DNA of 64,000 nt. Origin: an uncultured Planctomycetaceae bacterium (GTDB lineage: Bacteria > Planctomycetota > Planctomycetia > Planctomycetales > Planctomycetaceae). Shown piece by piece: positions 53,569 to 62,843 of the stretch. The notes under the pieces are model-generated. The model saw only the letters and a list, made by a program, of their open reading frames with translations. It was not told the origin of the DNA and made no database searches. Both the position numbers and the translations under genes were made by a program. Location of the stretch: assembly GCA_943787265.1 (NCBI GenBank), contig CALSLT010000017.1:434001-498000 (forward strand), written 5' to 3'. The stretch's first letter is position 1; every line of letters starts with the position of its first letter.

Positions 53569-56500
53569 ATGACCGATTCCGATGTCGAACCACCGTCAGA
53601 AGACGATGCCAGTTCGAGCGGTGATTCTGAGCCGAACACGATTCCGTTGAAGCCGGAATCGAGCGACGAAATCTCGCCAGCGATTCGTCCGTACGACGCC
53701 GAGATTGCATCCGGATCGCAACCGGCGACATCGCCGACCGGCGAAGAGTATTCGCTCTTGAATCCGCCTGAGTCCTGGGAAACGGCCGGCCCCGAATGGC
53801 ACCGCGTTGAAAAAGTCGACCCGCCTCGGGCGACCATTTCTAAGACATCTGCAATGCGGCGGAAGAAGCAGGCTGCCGTGCTGAACCCGATGATGTGCAA
53901 CCTGATCGTGTTTGTATCCAGCGTCTGCGTGATGGTTCTCGAACTGACGGCTTCCCGGCTGATCGCCAAGCACGTTGGCAGTTCGCTTTACACATGGACG
54001 TCGGTGATTGGCGTCGTACTTGCCGGAATTACGATTGGTAATTTTGTCGGTGGTTGGATGGCCGACCGCATGGATCGCGAAAAGATTCTCGGCCGATTGT
54101 TCCTACTGGCCAGCGTTGCCAGCTTGAGCGTGTTATGGCTTGACCAGCTCGCGGCCGGAAGAACTCGTCCCGACGACGTTGACTGGCCGATGTGGGTGTT
54201 TCTGACCGTCGCCGAAATGTTTTTTCTGCCGGCATTAGCGCTGGGGACGATCTCGCCGGTCGTGGCCAGCATCGCTCTCGACAGAAGCGAATACACCGGC
54301 AGCACGGTTGGCAATGTTTACGCCTGGGGAGCGTTCGGCTCGATCGTCGGAACATTCCTGACCGGCTTCTGGCTGATCGACGTGTTCGGAACTCGCATGA
54401 TTATCGGCGGCACGGCGGGACTGTTGGCTTTGCTCGGCGTCGCGGTTTCGTCGAAACAGGTTCTGTTTCGGACGGCCGTTTGCTGCGGCTGGTTGCAGTT
54501 TCTGGTGGTCACGACGGCGGCGGCCTCGGTCACGTCCGGAATGGTTGGCGACATCGGGGAAACAATCGGCCATTGGAATGCCGAACGCGACGAAACGATT
54601 CAGGACTTTGCAGACTGGTACGACGACGAAGACAGCAAGCAGCTTCACAAGACGATGCGGACAAAAATGTTGAAGCGTGCGAATTCCGGATTGCTCGCGC
54701 CGCTTGATAAGGAAGCAACGGAAGAATTCAGAAAGTGGGTTCGCAACGGTTTGAGGGAGCACTTCGACGATGAGATCCGGGCGTCGATTGAAGCCATCAT
54801 TGACGAGCAACGTCTGGATCGCCCAACGATTGATCGCTGGCGTGAGCACGGCGAAGAGTTGGGTTACCACCTGCACTCGCTGGGGCTCTACTGTTTTCTT
54901 CGAGGAGACCAGACGGGCGAGTACCACGACGAAAGTAACTACTCGTACGTAAACGTCAGCGACACGCTGGAAGACGACGAAGTTGTCCGGCAGTTGCGAC
55001 TCGACAAACTCGTCCACAGCTATTTCAACCCGGAACAGCCTTCAAAGCTTTACTACGAGTACGAAAAGATCTACGCCGAGGTCACCGAACGAGTAGCCAC
55101 CGGCTGGTCACGGGAAACATCGATCACGATCGAGCCGTTCGACGGGCTCAGCGAATTGACGACGAGGCTGCCGGCGTGGGCGAACGTCGACCTGGAATCA
55201 GGCGAACTTGCAATTCAGGGCGTGTTGACGCTTCAACGGCGAGAGCAACTCATGAAGGCGGCCCCGCACGGAGACTTCTGGCTGTCGATCGAAGAACTGG
55301 CTGAAGCAACTCGCGATCCACTTTGGGGCGGGCTTAGTTCCGTCGAGATGACCGAGCTTCCGCCGGGAGCTGACACAGACGGATTCCTGAAAGATCGACT
55401 GACCTTTGAGCCGAGTTTCAAAGCTCTCAACGCGTTTCGTGTGCTAGATAAAGCGGACGTCACTCGCCTGTGTTCGGTTGGTGAAGCAGGCGAGAGCATC
55501 GCCTGGAAGAACGCGGTCGACCAATTGATGACCGAGTCGCGGCAGGTCAGCACCTTCTTCATTGGCGGCGGCGGCTTTGTCTTTCCTCGCTGGATCGAGA
55601 GCGAATTCTCGAACAAATCTCGCATCGACGTCGCGGAGCTTGACCCCGCCGTCAAGCTGGCTGTTCAAGAAGAGATGGGCTTGCCGCCGGATAGCCACAC
55701 CGCGGTCCGAACATTGATCGGCGACGCTCGCAACGTCGTCGATGATCTGCTGAGAGATAACGACGCTCGCAAAGCCAACGGTGAGGCGGTCGTTCAATAC
55801 GACTTTGTCTACGGCGACGCGTTCAACGATTTCAGCGTGCCGTGGCATCTGACGACGCTCGAATTCAACGAGAAGATCAAAGCGCTGTTGAATCCTGAGT
55901 CGGGCGTTTACCTGATCAACGTGATCGACGCGTGGCCGTTGACGCCGATTGGTGAAGGGCAGCTCGCTTCCGGTGGCGATGATTCGCGTGACTCATCCAA
56001 CGATGACGACGAAGCAGTGGGGCAGATCTTCTCAAGCGGGATCCCCAGCGATCTGATGCTCGATCCGGGGCTGGTGCTTGCCTGGAAGTTTGCTCCTGAA
56101 AACTACGGTGGCGTCGAAGTGCTGCCTTACCTGGAAGGCAAATACCGGCTCGCCATACGAGGCGTCATGCCGGGAAGTTTGTGCGACCGCCTCGGCGCGG
56201 ACGCCTCGGGAGCAGGCAGCCAGAAATTCAAAGAAGCGGTGCTGGCGGCTTTTGAGGATTCAAAGAGAACGAAAGTCGGAAGATTCCTCAGTAGTTGCAC
56301 CGCTACTCTTGGTGAAGTCTTTCCGAACGTTTACGTCTTCAGCACCGCCCACGGAACACCATCGAATGTTCGCGACACTTTTGTGATCGTCGCCTCGATG
56401 AATCAGATCGATGTTCTTAGGTTGGCTGCACACGGCCGGCACTGGGACACGCCGCCGTTCGCCACGCTTCACACCTCTGCCGATGGAAACAAAACGACGA

Positions 56501-56607
56501 CCGGTCAAATGGATTCGATGCTTGAAACTTCTCGCGGATTGATCCTGACCGACGACTACGCTCCCGTCAACAACCTGTTGCGAGCGGTCTTTGACGATCA
56601 GGACTGA
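53569..56607 (+). CDS. Membrane-bound spermidine-synthase-like protein
   Basis: A 1012-residue fusion. After a disordered acidic N-terminus (about 1-125) come about seven membrane segments, beginning LIVFVSSVCVMVLELTASRL and then GVVLAGITIGNFVGGWMADRMDR. A long cytoplasmic insert follows (about 320-660) that looks globular but was not recognised. The C-terminal Rossmann domain has FFIGGGGFVFPRW (nucleotide loop), VAELDPAVK and DFVYGDAFNDFSVPWHL (catalytic aspartate region), as in aminopropyltransferase-like domains. Polyamine synthesis is not certain, because membrane-fused members are of unknown activity. Start ATG 53569 was used. Confidence 0.82.
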   Translation: MTDSDVEPPSEDDASSSGDSEPNTIPLKPESSDEISPAIRPYDAEIASGSQPATSPTGEEYSLLNPPESWETAGPEWHRVEKVDPPRATISKTSAMRRKKQAAVLNPMMCNLIVFVSSVCVMVLELTASRLIAKHVGSSLYTWTSVIGVVLAGITIGNFVGGWMADRMDREKILGRLFLLASVASLSVLWLDQLAAGRTRPDDVDWPMWVFLTVAEMFFLPALALGTISPVVASIALDRSEYTGSTVGNVYAWGAFGSIVGTFLTGFWLIDVFGTRMIIGGTAGLLALLGVAVSSKQVLFRTAVCCGWLQFLVVTTAAASVTSGMVGDIGETIGHWNAERDETIQDFADWYDDEDSKQLHKTMRTKMLKRANSGLLAPLDKEATEEFRKWVRNGLREHFDDEIRASIEAIIDEQRLDRPTIDRWREHGEELGYHLHSLGLYCFLRGDQTGEYHDESNYSYVNVSDTLEDDEVVRQLRLDKLVHSYFNPEQPSKLYYEYEKIYAEVTERVATGWSRETSITIEPFDGLSELTTRLPAWANVDLESGELAIQGVLTLQRREQLMKAAPHGDFWLSIEELAEATRDPLWGGLSSVEMTELPPGADTDGFLKDRLTFEPSFKALNAFRVLDKADVTRLCSVGEAGESIAWKNAVDQLMTESRQVSTFFIGGGGFVFPRWIESEFSNKSRIDVAELDPAVKLAVQEEMGLPPDSHTAVRTLIGDARNVVDDLLRDNDARKANGEAVVQYDFVYGDAFNDFSVPWHLTTLEFNEKIKALLNPESGVYLINVIDAWPLTPIGEGQLASGGDDSRDSSNDDDEAVGQIFSSGIPSDLMLDPGLVLAWKFAPENYGGVEVLPYLEGKYRLAIRGVMPGSLCDRLGADASGAGSQKFKEAVLAAFEDSKRTKVGRFLSSCTATLGEVFPNVYVFSTAHGTPSNVRDTFVIVASMNQIDVLRLAAHGRHWDTPPFATLHTSADGNKTTTGQMDSMLETSRGLILTDDYAPVNNLLRAVFDDQD

Positions 56608-56631
56608 AAACGCAGCTGGCCGCACCACGTA

Positions 56632-56722
56632 CGTCATACCCGCGCAGGCGGGTACCCAGTCACGAGAACATTCAACTGGGCTCCCGCCTGCGCGGGAGTG
56701 CCCCGCCCCCCCGGGGATGACG
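56632..56722. repeat. Inverted-repeat element flanked by CGTCAT/ATGACG
   Basis: Arms at 56639-56660 and 56675-56696 are CCCGCGCAGGCGGG-type with an indel, and the outer bases CGTCAT and ATGACG also pair. It lies between two convergent genes and may separate their transcripts. The sequence resembles the widespread bacterial CGTCATNCCCGCG repeat. Confidence 0.85.
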
Positions 56723-56749
56723 AATTCAGGGCGTCTTAACTCTCGATCG

Positions 56750-58045
56750 TTACAACAGCGAACTCAGCACTTCCGTTGCGGCATCAATTGTCTTCTTGAT
56801 GTCTTCGTCCGAGTGAGCAGCCGAGACAAAGTTTGCTTCGAACTGGCTGCACGGTAAGTAGACGCCTCGATCCATCATGCCCCAGAAGTATTTGGCGAAG
56901 CGATCTGTGTCATTTTTTTCAGACTGAGTGAAGCTGACGACACGCTCCGGGTTGAAGAACAGCGTAAACATGCTGCCGACCTGCCCGATCGAATGTTCGA
57001 GGCCCGCGGCCTGAGCGGCTCGACTGAGTGCATCGCAAAGGTGCATCGTCAGAACCTCGAGCTTCGCATAAGGACTTTCGTCGCGAAGTTGCTTAAGCGT
57101 TGCCAGCCCGCAAGCCATCGCCAGCGGGTTGCCCGACAAGGTGCCAGCCTGGTACACCGGCCCGACCGGCGACACGGTATCCATGATGTCCGCGCGGCCG
57201 CCGTACGCTCCGACGGGCATCCCGCCGCCGACAATTTTGCCAAGCGTCGTCAGGTCTGGTGTTACTCCGAAGCGTTCCTGGGCACCGCCGTAGGCCACTC
57301 GGAAGCCGGTCATGACTTCGTCAAAGATCAGAACGACCCCGTGCTTTGTGCAGAGCTCGCGGCAGGCTTCAAGAAATCCGTCTTCCGGCGGAACACATCC
57401 CATGTTGCCGACGACGGGTTCCAGAATGATGGCCGCTACTTCGCTGCCGATCTTGTCGAGAGTGTCGCTGAGTTGCTGAGGATTGTTGTATTCCAGAACG
57501 GTCGTGTCGGCGGTGCATCCTTTCGGGACACCAGGACTCGATGGAACTCCCAGGGTCAACGCACCGCTGCCCGCTTGAACGAGCAGACTGTCAACGTGCC
57601 CGTGGTAACAGCCAGCAAACTTGATAATCCGATCCCGTCCGGTGAAGCCACGAGCCAGACGAATTGCACTCATCGTCGCTTCGGTGCCCGAGCTGACCAT
57701 GCGAACTTTTTCGACTGACGGAACAGCGTCGACAACGACCTGTGCAAGTTCGGTTTCCAGTTCGGTTGGAGCACCGAAGCTCGTACCTTTCTTTAAGGTC
57801 TCTTCGACAGCCACCAGGACAGCTGGATGCTGATGGCCCAGAATGTGCGGTCCCCATGAGCCAACAAAGTCGACCAGTTGGTTTCCGTCGATGTCGTAAA
57901 GATAGGCGCCTTCGCCTCGATCAATGATCAACGGGCTGCCACCGACTCCGCCAAATGCGCGAGCCGGGCTGTTGACGCCACCAGGAATCAGCTTTTGTGC
58001 TTCCGCGAAATGGGCCAGACTTTTCTCTCGTGAAATTGCAGTCAT
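56750..58045 (-). CDS. hemL: Glutamate-1-semialdehyde 2,1-aminomutase
   Basis: A 431-residue PLP enzyme that makes 5-aminolevulinate for haem by the C5 pathway. It begins with the family start AEAQKLIPGGVNSPARAFGGVG. The pocket has VSSGTEATMSAIRLARG, CYHGHVDSLLVQAGSG, LIFDEVMTGFRVAYGG and the PLP lysine in LGKIVGGGMPVGAYGG. Length and motifs are normal. It ends the minus-strand run. Confidence 0.96.
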   Translation of the reverse strand: MTAISREKSLAHFAEAQKLIPGGVNSPARAFGGVGGSPLIIDRGEGAYLYDIDGNQLVDFVGSWGPHILGHQHPAVLVAVEETLKKGTSFGAPTELETELAQVVVDAVPSVEKVRMVSSGTEATMSAIRLARGFTGRDRIIKFAGCYHGHVDSLLVQAGSGALTLGVPSSPGVPKGCTADTTVLEYNNPQQLSDTLDKIGSEVAAIILEPVVGNMGCVPPEDGFLEACRELCTKHGVVLIFDEVMTGFRVAYGGAQERFGVTPDLTTLGKIVGGGMPVGAYGGRADIMDTVSPVGPVYQAGTLSGNPLAMACGLATLKQLRDESPYAKLEVLTMHLCDALSRAAQAAGLEHSIGQVGSMFTLFFNPERVVSFTQSEKNDTDRFAKYFWGMMDRGVYLPCSQFEANFVSAAHSDEDIKKTIDAATEVLSSLL

Positions 58046-58158
58046 GTCTTGTCGAAGTTCCGTTGGTGTAGGTCAGATATTGCCTGAAGAAAGTCTCAAA
58101 GCGAATTGGCAAACTCGGTTTGTAAGCCGAGTAAACGTCGTCATCAGCGTCAGGTCTG

Positions 58159-59445
58159 TCAGAGTAAAATACCGGCAATGCACGCTGTCATGAAGCATGC
58201 CAACGTTCCGCCAAGCATTGCTTTTACCGCGATTCTTGCGAGGTCTTTCTGCCGCTCCGGAACCAGGCTGCCGATGCCGCCAATTTGAATTCCTACCGAC
58301 GCAAAGTTTGCGAACCCGGCCAGAGCATAAGTGAGGATGATTTGAGTTCGTTCCGTCAGTTGCACGGCGGAGTCAGGTTTCTGCCATTCGGTCAGCTGGC
58401 TGTACGCGACGAACTCGTTGGCCACCATTTTCAGGCCGAGTAATTCACCAGCGTGGAAGACGTCACTTCGTGGAATTCCCATCGCCCACGCCAAGGGCGA
58501 GAAGATGTAGCCAAGAAACATTCCCAGTGACCAATCAATCTCTACCAGTTTTCCGGATGAAACGGTGATTGCGGTCTCAACCAACTCTCCAGACCAAACG
58601 ATCAACGCGTCCAGCGCCGCGACTAACGCGGTAAAGGCAATCAGCATGGCGGCAACATTCAGAGCCAGTTTCAAACCATCGGTGGCGCCGAGTGTGGCCG
58701 CTTCGACGACGTTGGTTCCTGTTCGTTTAATTTCGGGGATAGTTCCGCCGGCTGTTTCCGGAGCTTCGACTTCGGGAACCATGATCTTTGCGATAAGCAA
58801 TGCGGCTGGAGCTGAGATCACAGAAGCGGTCATCAGGTGTCCCGCGTTAATTCCCATGCCGACATAAACGGCAAGAACTCCGCCAGCAATTGTCGCGAAG
58901 CCTCCGACCATTAGAGCCATCAGTTCTGATTCGGTCATCTTCGGAAGGTAGGGTTTGATGACGAGCGGGGCTTCGGTTTGTCCGACAAAAATGTTCGACG
59001 CGGCCGACAGGGTTTCTGCTCCGGAAGTTCCCAGCGTCCACTGCATGGCTTTAGCGATGGCTCGAACGACGATCTGCACGATTCCCAGGTAGTACAGAAC
59101 TGACATTACCGACGAAAAGAAGATGATCGTTGGCAGAATGCCGAAGGTAATTGTTCTGATGAGTGTGTCGTGCGGCGGATACTCGGTTTCGTCGGGGCCA
59201 GCGTTGACTCCAAAGACAAGCTTGGAGCCTTCGTCGGTGAAAGCCTGCATGTTTTTGAACATGTCACCGAGCCACCAGAAGAAGTTGTGGCCGGGGTCGG
59301 TTTTCAGAACCAGTAGTGCCATCCCAAACTGCAAAGCAAGGCCACCGGCAACAATGCGGAAGTTGATCTTCTTCCGATTCGTGCTCATCGCCCAGGCAAG
59401 GCCCATCATCACGAACAGGCCACCGAAACTCACAACACGTTCCAT
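58159..59445 (-). CDS. Concentrative nucleoside transporter (CNT/NupC family)
   Basis: A 428-residue membrane protein for ion-coupled nucleoside uptake. The family signature includes FGILPTIIFFSSVMSVLYYLG, SAASNIFVGQTEAPLVIKPYLPKMTESELMALMVGG (core GQTEAPLVIKPY), FATIAGGVLAVYVGMG and GLLGLKMVANEFVAYSQL-like LLGLKMVANEFVAY near the end. Conserved glutamates in GQTEAP and NEFVAY bind the substrate in this family. The ion (sodium or proton) cannot be read. Confidence 0.93.
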   Translation of the reverse strand: MERVVSFGGLFVMMGLAWAMSTNRKKINFRIVAGGLALQFGMALLVLKTDPGHNFFWWLGDMFKNMQAFTDEGSKLVFGVNAGPDETEYPPHDTLIRTITFGILPTIIFFSSVMSVLYYLGIVQIVVRAIAKAMQWTLGTSGAETLSAASNIFVGQTEAPLVIKPYLPKMTESELMALMVGGFATIAGGVLAVYVGMGINAGHLMTASVISAPAALLIAKIMVPEVEAPETAGGTIPEIKRTGTNVVEAATLGATDGLKLALNVAAMLIAFTALVAALDALIVWSGELVETAITVSSGKLVEIDWSLGMFLGYIFSPLAWAMGIPRSDVFHAGELLGLKMVANEFVAYSQLTEWQKPDSAVQLTERTQIILTYALAGFANFASVGIQIGGIGSLVPERQKDLARIAVKAMLGGTLACFMTACIAGILL

Positions 59446-59514
59446 TCAGATGTTCCTAACGTTGCGAGTTAAATTGCGAAGACGGTCTTTGCGTGCGAGC
59501 GATTCTCGGCCTGA

Positions 59515-60069
59515 TCAGACAGGTAAGCCACGTTCCGTTCGGATTCGGTTTACCTCGTCCATGACCTGTTCAACGATCTCGCCGTTTCGCTCGATAGATC
59601 GAAACTCAAAAATACTGACCCAGACATTGACCGCAACGGTCAGCACGGCGATTGTGAGATGCACGGTTGACGGAGCAAAGCCAAACCAGCCTCCAAAACC
59701 GACTGCAGATGCAGGATCGGCCGCACCACCGAATGCTCCGGTCAGGACGAGCATCAGGATGCAGGCTGTAATGCCGGGCATCAACTGGTACTTGATCTTC
59801 TGATTCTTCGCGTGAAAGTCGGTTGGCAACTTGTACGCTCGTGAAGTTTCTTCGACCCAGCGGCCCGTGCCCATGAAATAGGTCAGGACGATGGCATGGA
59901 CGAGAGCTGCAAAGATCAGTCCGCCCAGCCCAATCAGCATGTGGCGGGAAATCCCCTGCTGGACACTCGGGTCCTTGATGGTTGGGTCGTCGATGCCCAG
60001 CCCAAGAAAAAAAGCAATGGCGACGAGCGCCGTGCCAGCCATGCAGAGTGAAAGGAAAATCCGGGACAC
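59515..60069 (-). CDS. Hypothetical four-span membrane protein
   Basis: A 184-residue protein with about four hydrophobic segments: LCMAGTALVAIAFFLGLG, MLIGLGGLIFAALVHAIVLTYF, LMPGITACILMLVLTGAFGG and TVHLTIAVLTVAVNVWVS. Short loops carry HAIVLTYFMGTGRWVEE. It ends in a charged helix (ERNGEIVEQVMDEVNRIRTERG). No family was recognised. It precedes the nucleoside transporter gene by 69 bases and may share its mRNA. Confidence 0.8.
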   Translation of the reverse strand: MSRIFLSLCMAGTALVAIAFFLGLGIDDPTIKDPSVQQGISRHMLIGLGGLIFAALVHAIVLTYFMGTGRWVEETSRAYKLPTDFHAKNQKIKYQLMPGITACILMLVLTGAFGGAADPASAVGFGGWFGFAPSTVHLTIAVLTVAVNVWVSIFEFRSIERNGEIVEQVMDEVNRIRTERGLPV

Positions 60070-60233
60070 AGGTGTGCTCAGTTCAGGGGCTTAAGAAGGT
60101 GAATGCTCGGTTCAGGAGTACCGACGTGACTCCATCTTAAACCGTCTGCTTCGCCGGTCCAAACCAGCGATATCCGGTTACTCGGAATTGAGAATCGTAG
60201 GTGGGAAACTGACTTCGGCAGACAGCGCATGAC

Positions 60234-61019
60234 CTACTGTTTATTAAGCAATGGCCAGTCTGCGTCGGTTTTTTCCAGGAATGCCGCCATTCCGAGTTCT
60301 GGCTCGCCACTCGGGTAGCACTCTGCGAACGCCGTTGATTCAGCCAGAAATTGAGCCTCTGCGTCAGGTCCTTCGAATTGAGCGATCAGCTGCTTAGCTG
60401 CCGCACGCGCGTGTGGCCCTCGGCTTGCAACCAGGCTGATCCGTTCCTCAACGGTATCACGGAATTCTTCTTCGCTGATGACCTGATCGACGAGCCCCAA
60501 CTGCAGGGCTGCCGTGGCCGGAACCAGTTCTCCTGTCAGAATCAGACGTCGAGCCGCTGCGCTGCCGAGCAGTCTGGTTGCTCGGACGGTGCCTCCCCAG
60601 CCGGGCAGAACTCCGATCCGAGTTTCCGGCAGCCCGATCACTGCATCCTCGGCCGCAATTCTCATATCGCAGGCAAGAGTAAGTTCTGTTCCTCCGCCCG
60701 CACATGCCGCATGAATCGCTGCAATGGTCGTGGCAGATAACGCAGCCACTCTGCTCATCAGTGCCTGACCCTGCTGTGAATTCTCAAAGCCTGTTTCTGA
60801 GTTGAGCGATCGTAGTTCGTTGATGTCCGCTCCGGCGATAAACGTCCGACCTTCTGCTTCGAAAACGACGACGTTGATCGCCGAAAGCTGCTCGATTTCT
60901 CCGAGAACTTCGTGCAGCCTTCCACGAGTCTTGGCACCGAGCAGTTGAATGCCTTTCTCACCAGAGAACTTAACTCTGGCGAGAGGGCCGTCGGTCGTCA
61001 GCGTGACTTCAGTGGCCAT
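60234..61019 (-). CDS. Enoyl-CoA hydratase/isomerase family protein
   Basis: A 261-residue crotonase-fold protein. The oxyanion hole is in FIAGADINELR and AACAGGGTELTLACDMRIA. The two catalytic-type glutamates are in GGGTELTLA and LPETRIGVLPGWGGT, as in true hydratases. It likely hydrates 2-enoyl-CoA in fatty-acid or amino-acid degradation. It lies downstream of a long-chain acyl-CoA synthetase gene, 64 bases away, which fits fatty-acid oxidation. Confidence 0.9.
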   Translation of the reverse strand: MATEVTLTTDGPLARVKFSGEKGIQLLGAKTRGRLHEVLGEIEQLSAINVVVFEAEGRTFIAGADINELRSLNSETGFENSQQGQALMSRVAALSATTIAAIHAACAGGGTELTLACDMRIAAEDAVIGLPETRIGVLPGWGGTVRATRLLGSAAARRLILTGELVPATAALQLGLVDQVISEEEFRDTVEERISLVASRGPHARAAAKQLIAQFEGPDAEAQFLAESTAFAECYPSGEPELGMAAFLEKTDADWPLLNKQ

Positions 61020-61083
61020 CGTTGGTCTCTTTAGATTTTGGAATGTAGTTTAAGTAGGCTCTAATTTTGAGTGACGCTCAGTT

Positions 61084-62742
61084 TTAATACAGAGCGGCGA
61101 GGTGTTCCTCGTAGCGGCTGATGATGTGGCGGCGGCGGACTTTCAGTGTCGCGGTCAGTTCGTCGTCTTCCACCTGGAACGGTCGGGCCAGAGCGAGGAA
61201 ACGTTTCACACGCTCCGGCTGGCTGACCTGTTGCATGACGGCTTCGACACGTTGCTCAAGAAATGTCAACGCTTCGGGAGTTGTGATGAAGTCGTCATCG
61301 GATTCGATCGTCCAGCCGTTTTCGTCGGCAAGTGTTTCCAGTTTTTCAAAGCTCGGCACGATCAACGCGCTGACGAACTGGCGACCGTCTCCGTAGACGA
61401 CAGCCTGATCGATGTACTCGTCGCGGCTGAGGATTCGTTCGAGTTCCGCCGGGGCGATGTTCTTCCCAGCCGATGTGACGAACAGGTCTTTCATACGGTC
61501 GGTGATGAAGAGGTAACCGTCTTCGTCGAGGCGGCCGACGTCTCCAGTGTGCAGCCAGTCGTCGATGATCGTTTCGGCCGTCGCATCGGGGTTCTTCCAA
61601 TAGCCAGTCATGACGTGTGGACCTTTGGTCAGAATTTCGCCGGCGTCTGAAATTTTCACCTCGACATCGCCCAACGCCTGCCCGACGGAGCCGAGTCGGT
61701 AATTCTCAATACTGTTGAATGCGATAACCGGTGAGCTTTCCGTCAGGCCATAACCTTCAAGTAGAGGGATGCCAGATTCAAAGAAACCTTCAGCAATGTA
61801 GCGAGGCAGCGGCGCACCGCCGGATGTCAGTTGCTTAACGCGTGCGCCGAAGATTGTCCGAAGTGCGGACGTGCGAGTTTCCAGGTCCAGCGTCCCGACG
61901 GCATTCCAGACTTTCTCGTAAACACGCGGCACGGCGGTCAGCCAGGTCGGTTGAACCTGCTTGATGTTGTCCATGAGGGTGTCGACAGATTCGGCCAGCA
62001 CAACGGTCAGGCCACCGATCGATGTGAGGTAGTGGTCGACCGTTCGAGCGTAAATGTGGCTGTACGGCAGCCAGCTCATCAGCACATCGTCCATTGAGAC
62101 GAACGAAATGTCGCTGGTTGACTTTGCGTTACACAGCAGATTGCCATGAGTCAGCATGACGCCTTTCGGATTTCCCGTCGTGCCACTGGTGTAGATGATT
62201 GTCGCCAGACTGGCTTCGTCGAGTGCTGCTTCGCGGTGTGCGATCTCTTCGTCGTTGACCGTTCCGGAACGATGTTTCAGCCCCTGCCAGGTAAGAGTCT
62301 TGAGTCGGCAATCCGGAACGTCGATCTCGTCGAACGAAATTAGAAACTCCAGTGAAGGCAGGTTGTCGAGAACTTCGAATAACTTGTCGGCTTGAGCCAG
62401 CCCACTGACAATGATCCCGCGAGCTTCGCTGTGCCCAACCTGGTACTCGACCTGCTTCGGTGAGAGCGGCGCGTGGAGTGGCACATCCGCGGCACCGGAA
62501 CTGAGAATCGCGTGGTCGGTGATCAGCCACTCGAATCGGTTCTCGGAAAGGATCGCAACTCGATCGCCGACTTGAACTCCAAGATCGATCAGTCCTGAAG
62601 CCGCCTGATCAGCCTGTCGCCGATAGTCGTTCCAGGCAAGATCATGGAACAGGCCATCGTGAGGATGTCGCATCGCCACACGATTGCCAAAACGTTCGCT
62701 CTGCGAGCGGTGCATCGTGCACAGGTTCTTCCATTCGCTCAT
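61084..62742 (-). CDS. Long-chain acyl-CoA synthetase (AMP-forming)
   Basis: A 552-residue adenylate-forming enzyme that activates fatty acids to acyl-CoA. Motifs are IYTSGTTGNPKGVMLTH (P-loop, about 187-203), EGYGLTESSP (A5, about 334) and DWLHTGDVGRLDEDGYLFITDRMKDLF (A7-A8, about 393-420; core WLHTGDVGRLDEDGY). The A10 lysine region (LKVRRRHIISRY) is modified, as is usual in the FadD15-like bacterial group. Downstream is an enoyl-CoA hydratase gene. Confidence 0.93.
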   Translation of the reverse strand: MSEWKNLCTMHRSQSERFGNRVAMRHPHDGLFHDLAWNDYRRQADQAASGLIDLGVQVGDRVAILSENRFEWLITDHAILSSGAADVPLHAPLSPKQVEYQVGHSEARGIIVSGLAQADKLFEVLDNLPSLEFLISFDEIDVPDCRLKTLTWQGLKHRSGTVNDEEIAHREAALDEASLATIIYTSGTTGNPKGVMLTHGNLLCNAKSTSDISFVSMDDVLMSWLPYSHIYARTVDHYLTSIGGLTVVLAESVDTLMDNIKQVQPTWLTAVPRVYEKVWNAVGTLDLETRTSALRTIFGARVKQLTSGGAPLPRYIAEGFFESGIPLLEGYGLTESSPVIAFNSIENYRLGSVGQALGDVEVKISDAGEILTKGPHVMTGYWKNPDATAETIIDDWLHTGDVGRLDEDGYLFITDRMKDLFVTSAGKNIAPAELERILSRDEYIDQAVVYGDGRQFVSALIVPSFEKLETLADENGWTIESDDDFITTPEALTFLEQRVEAVMQQVSQPERVKRFLALARPFQVEDDELTATLKVRRRHIISRYEEHLAALY

Positions 62743-62843
62743 GGCATCGGTCCCTCAGAACTTGTAGATGGTCGGCCAGCGTCCCGATCTCGGCAGCAGT
62801 TTACCGAGTTTGCGAAAGGCGACTACCGCTCCTGGAAATTTCG

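Noticed and set aside
54235..55017. 260-residue minus-strand frame inside the spermidine-synthase-like gene
   Set aside because: It is an antisense shadow of a gene with clear membrane and Rossmann motifs.
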